Part shown: positions 5,131 through 5,816 of the stretch, piece after piece
Numbering within the stretch: the first letter of the stretch is position 1
Layout: every line of letters starts with the position of its first letter
NCBI GenBank assembly: GCA_934597465.1
Contig: CAKTSC010000107.1
Location: 1-5,816 of the forward strand
Direction: 5' to 3'
Length of the DNA stretch: 5,816 nt
Source: an uncultured Dysosmobacter sp.
Lineage (GTDB): Bacteria > Bacillota > Clostridia > Oscillospirales > Oscillospiraceae
The notes under the pieces: model-generated
The model's database searches: none
Seen by the model: only the letters and a program-made list of their open reading frames with translations
Told to the model about the DNA's origin: nothing
Program-made: the position numbers and the translations under genes

Positions 5131-5816
5131 ATGTTGTATGCCATCATCGGCTTGGTGATCGGCTGCGTGGCTGGCTTCCTTCTCGGAATCTGGTATCGGA
5201 AGAGCAAAGCCAAGGAGGCGGAGGCCAAGATCGCTAACGCGGACGAGGAAGCCCTCCGCATCGTCAACGATGCCATCAAGAGCGCCGAGACCAAGAAGAA
5301 GGAAATGCTGTTGGAGGCGAAGGAGGAGATCCTCCGGAGCCGGAGCGAGTTCGAGAAGGAAGAGAAGTCCCGCAGAGCGGATCTGCAGCGGCAGGAAAAC
5401 CGTCTGCAGCAGAAGGAAGAGAATCTGGACAGGAAGCTGGAAGCCATCGAGCGCAAGGAGGAGGCCCTGGCCCAGAAGCACGCGGCCGCCGACCGCGAGA
5501 ACGAGGAGATCAGGCTCCTCAAGCAGAGCCAGACTGCCATGCTGGAGAAGATCTCCGGCTTCACCGTGGACGAGGCCAAGAAGTACCTCATCGACCAGGT
5601 GGAGTCCGAGGTGACCCACGAGACCGCCCTCAAGATCAAGGAGGTCGAGTCCCGGATGAAGGAAGAGTGCGAGACCCGCGCCCGCGAGGTGGTGGCCCAG
5701 GCCATCCAGCGCTGCGCCGCGGATCAGGTGGCCGAGATGACCGTCAGTGTGGTTCCCCTGCCCAATGACGAGATGAAGGGCCGCATCATCGGCCGCGAGG
5801 GCCGCAACATCCGCAC
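5131..5816 (+). CDS. rny: Ribonuclease Y (RNase Y), N-terminal part
   Basis: RNase Y is the membrane-bound endoribonuclease that starts bulk mRNA decay in many Firmicutes. The visible 228 residues are a little under half of the usual ~520. An N-terminal membrane anchor ([19 protein letters not shown], residues 1-19) is followed by a basic patch (YRKSKAK). A long Glu/Lys/Arg-rich coiled coil runs from about 25 to 190, and includes the conserved [13 protein letters not shown] region (142-154). The KH RNA-binding domain begins at about 203 ([19 protein letters not shown]), with the GREG loop at 221-224, where the window ends. The catalytic HD domain lies beyond the window. The ATG at 5131 is preceded by AAGGAGG with a 9-base spacer. 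The gene has its own promoter and a structured leader. The identification is secure from the anchor, coiled-coil and KH order and the near-invariant KH motif. Confidence 0.97.
   Translation, partial: MLYAIIGLVIGCVAGFLLGIWYRKSKAKEAEAKIANADEEALRIVNDAIKSAETKKKEMLLEAKEEILRSRSEFEKEEKSRRADLQRQENRLQQKEENLDRKLEAIERKEEALAQKHAAADRENEEIRLLKQSQTAMLEKISGFTVDEAKKYLIDQVESEVTHETALKIKEVESRMKEECETRAREVVAQAIQRCAADQVAEMTVSVVPLPNDEMKGRIIGREGRNIR

Noticed and set aside
5016..5705. Minus-strand open frames opposite the start of rny
   Set aside because: The Ser/Leu/Arg-rich translations mirror the Glu/Lys-rich coiled coil of RNase Y on the plus strand. The plus frame carries the anchor, coiled coil and KH motif, so these are shadows.

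Overview
The window reads as GC-rich Firmicute (class Clostridia) chromosome. Several things point that way: an S-layer-homology protein with a Gram-positive style signal peptide, a membrane-anchored RNase Y, strong AGGAGG-type ribosome binding sites, and an amidase of a type I associate with gut Clostridia. The strong preference for G or C at third codon positions suggests the Oscillospiraceae (Flavonifractor/Lawsonibacter-like), but that placement is inferred from style and not from a marker gene. Coding density is high. No stretch over 300 bases lacks a gene; the longest gap is about 204 bases. I saw no tRNA, rRNA, CRISPR array, insertion sequence or phage gene cluster.

Layout. (1) Bases 1-523, plus strand: the last 173 residues of a MacB/FtsX-type ABC transporter permease. 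(2) 541-2736, plus: a 731-residue secreted protein with an N-terminal SLH module and a large unrecognised C-terminal region. It starts 17 bases after the permease and is probably in the same operon. (3) 2765-2803: a strong hairpin that can terminate transcription in both directions. (4) 2818-4047, minus: an RlmI-like 23S rRNA cytosine-C5 methyltransferase, convergent with the SLH gene. (5) 4048-4182: a divergent intergenic region with an extended -10 promoter for the methyltransferase and a hairpin just before the next start codon. (6) 4183-4926, plus: a GTG-started N-acetylmuramoyl-L-alanine amidase of the Amidase_3 type with a C-terminal SH3 domain and no signal peptide. (7) 4927-5130: a good sigma-A promoter and a structured leader of about 120 nt. 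(8) 5131 to the window end, plus: the 5' part of rny (RNase Y), cut inside the KH domain.

These are three or four independent transcription units and not one pathway. The permease/SLH pair and the amidase all concern the cell envelope, while the methyltransferase and RNase Y are RNA-metabolism housekeeping genes. The parts least explained by standard annotation are the rny leader, where a terminator-like hairpin and a Shine-Dalgarno-sequestering stem compete for the same bases; the amidase, which lacks the usual first zinc-ligand histidine and an export signal; and the SLH protein's C-terminal region, which carries a short recurring beta-strand-like motif. I found no convincing evidence of a wholly new multigene system in this window.
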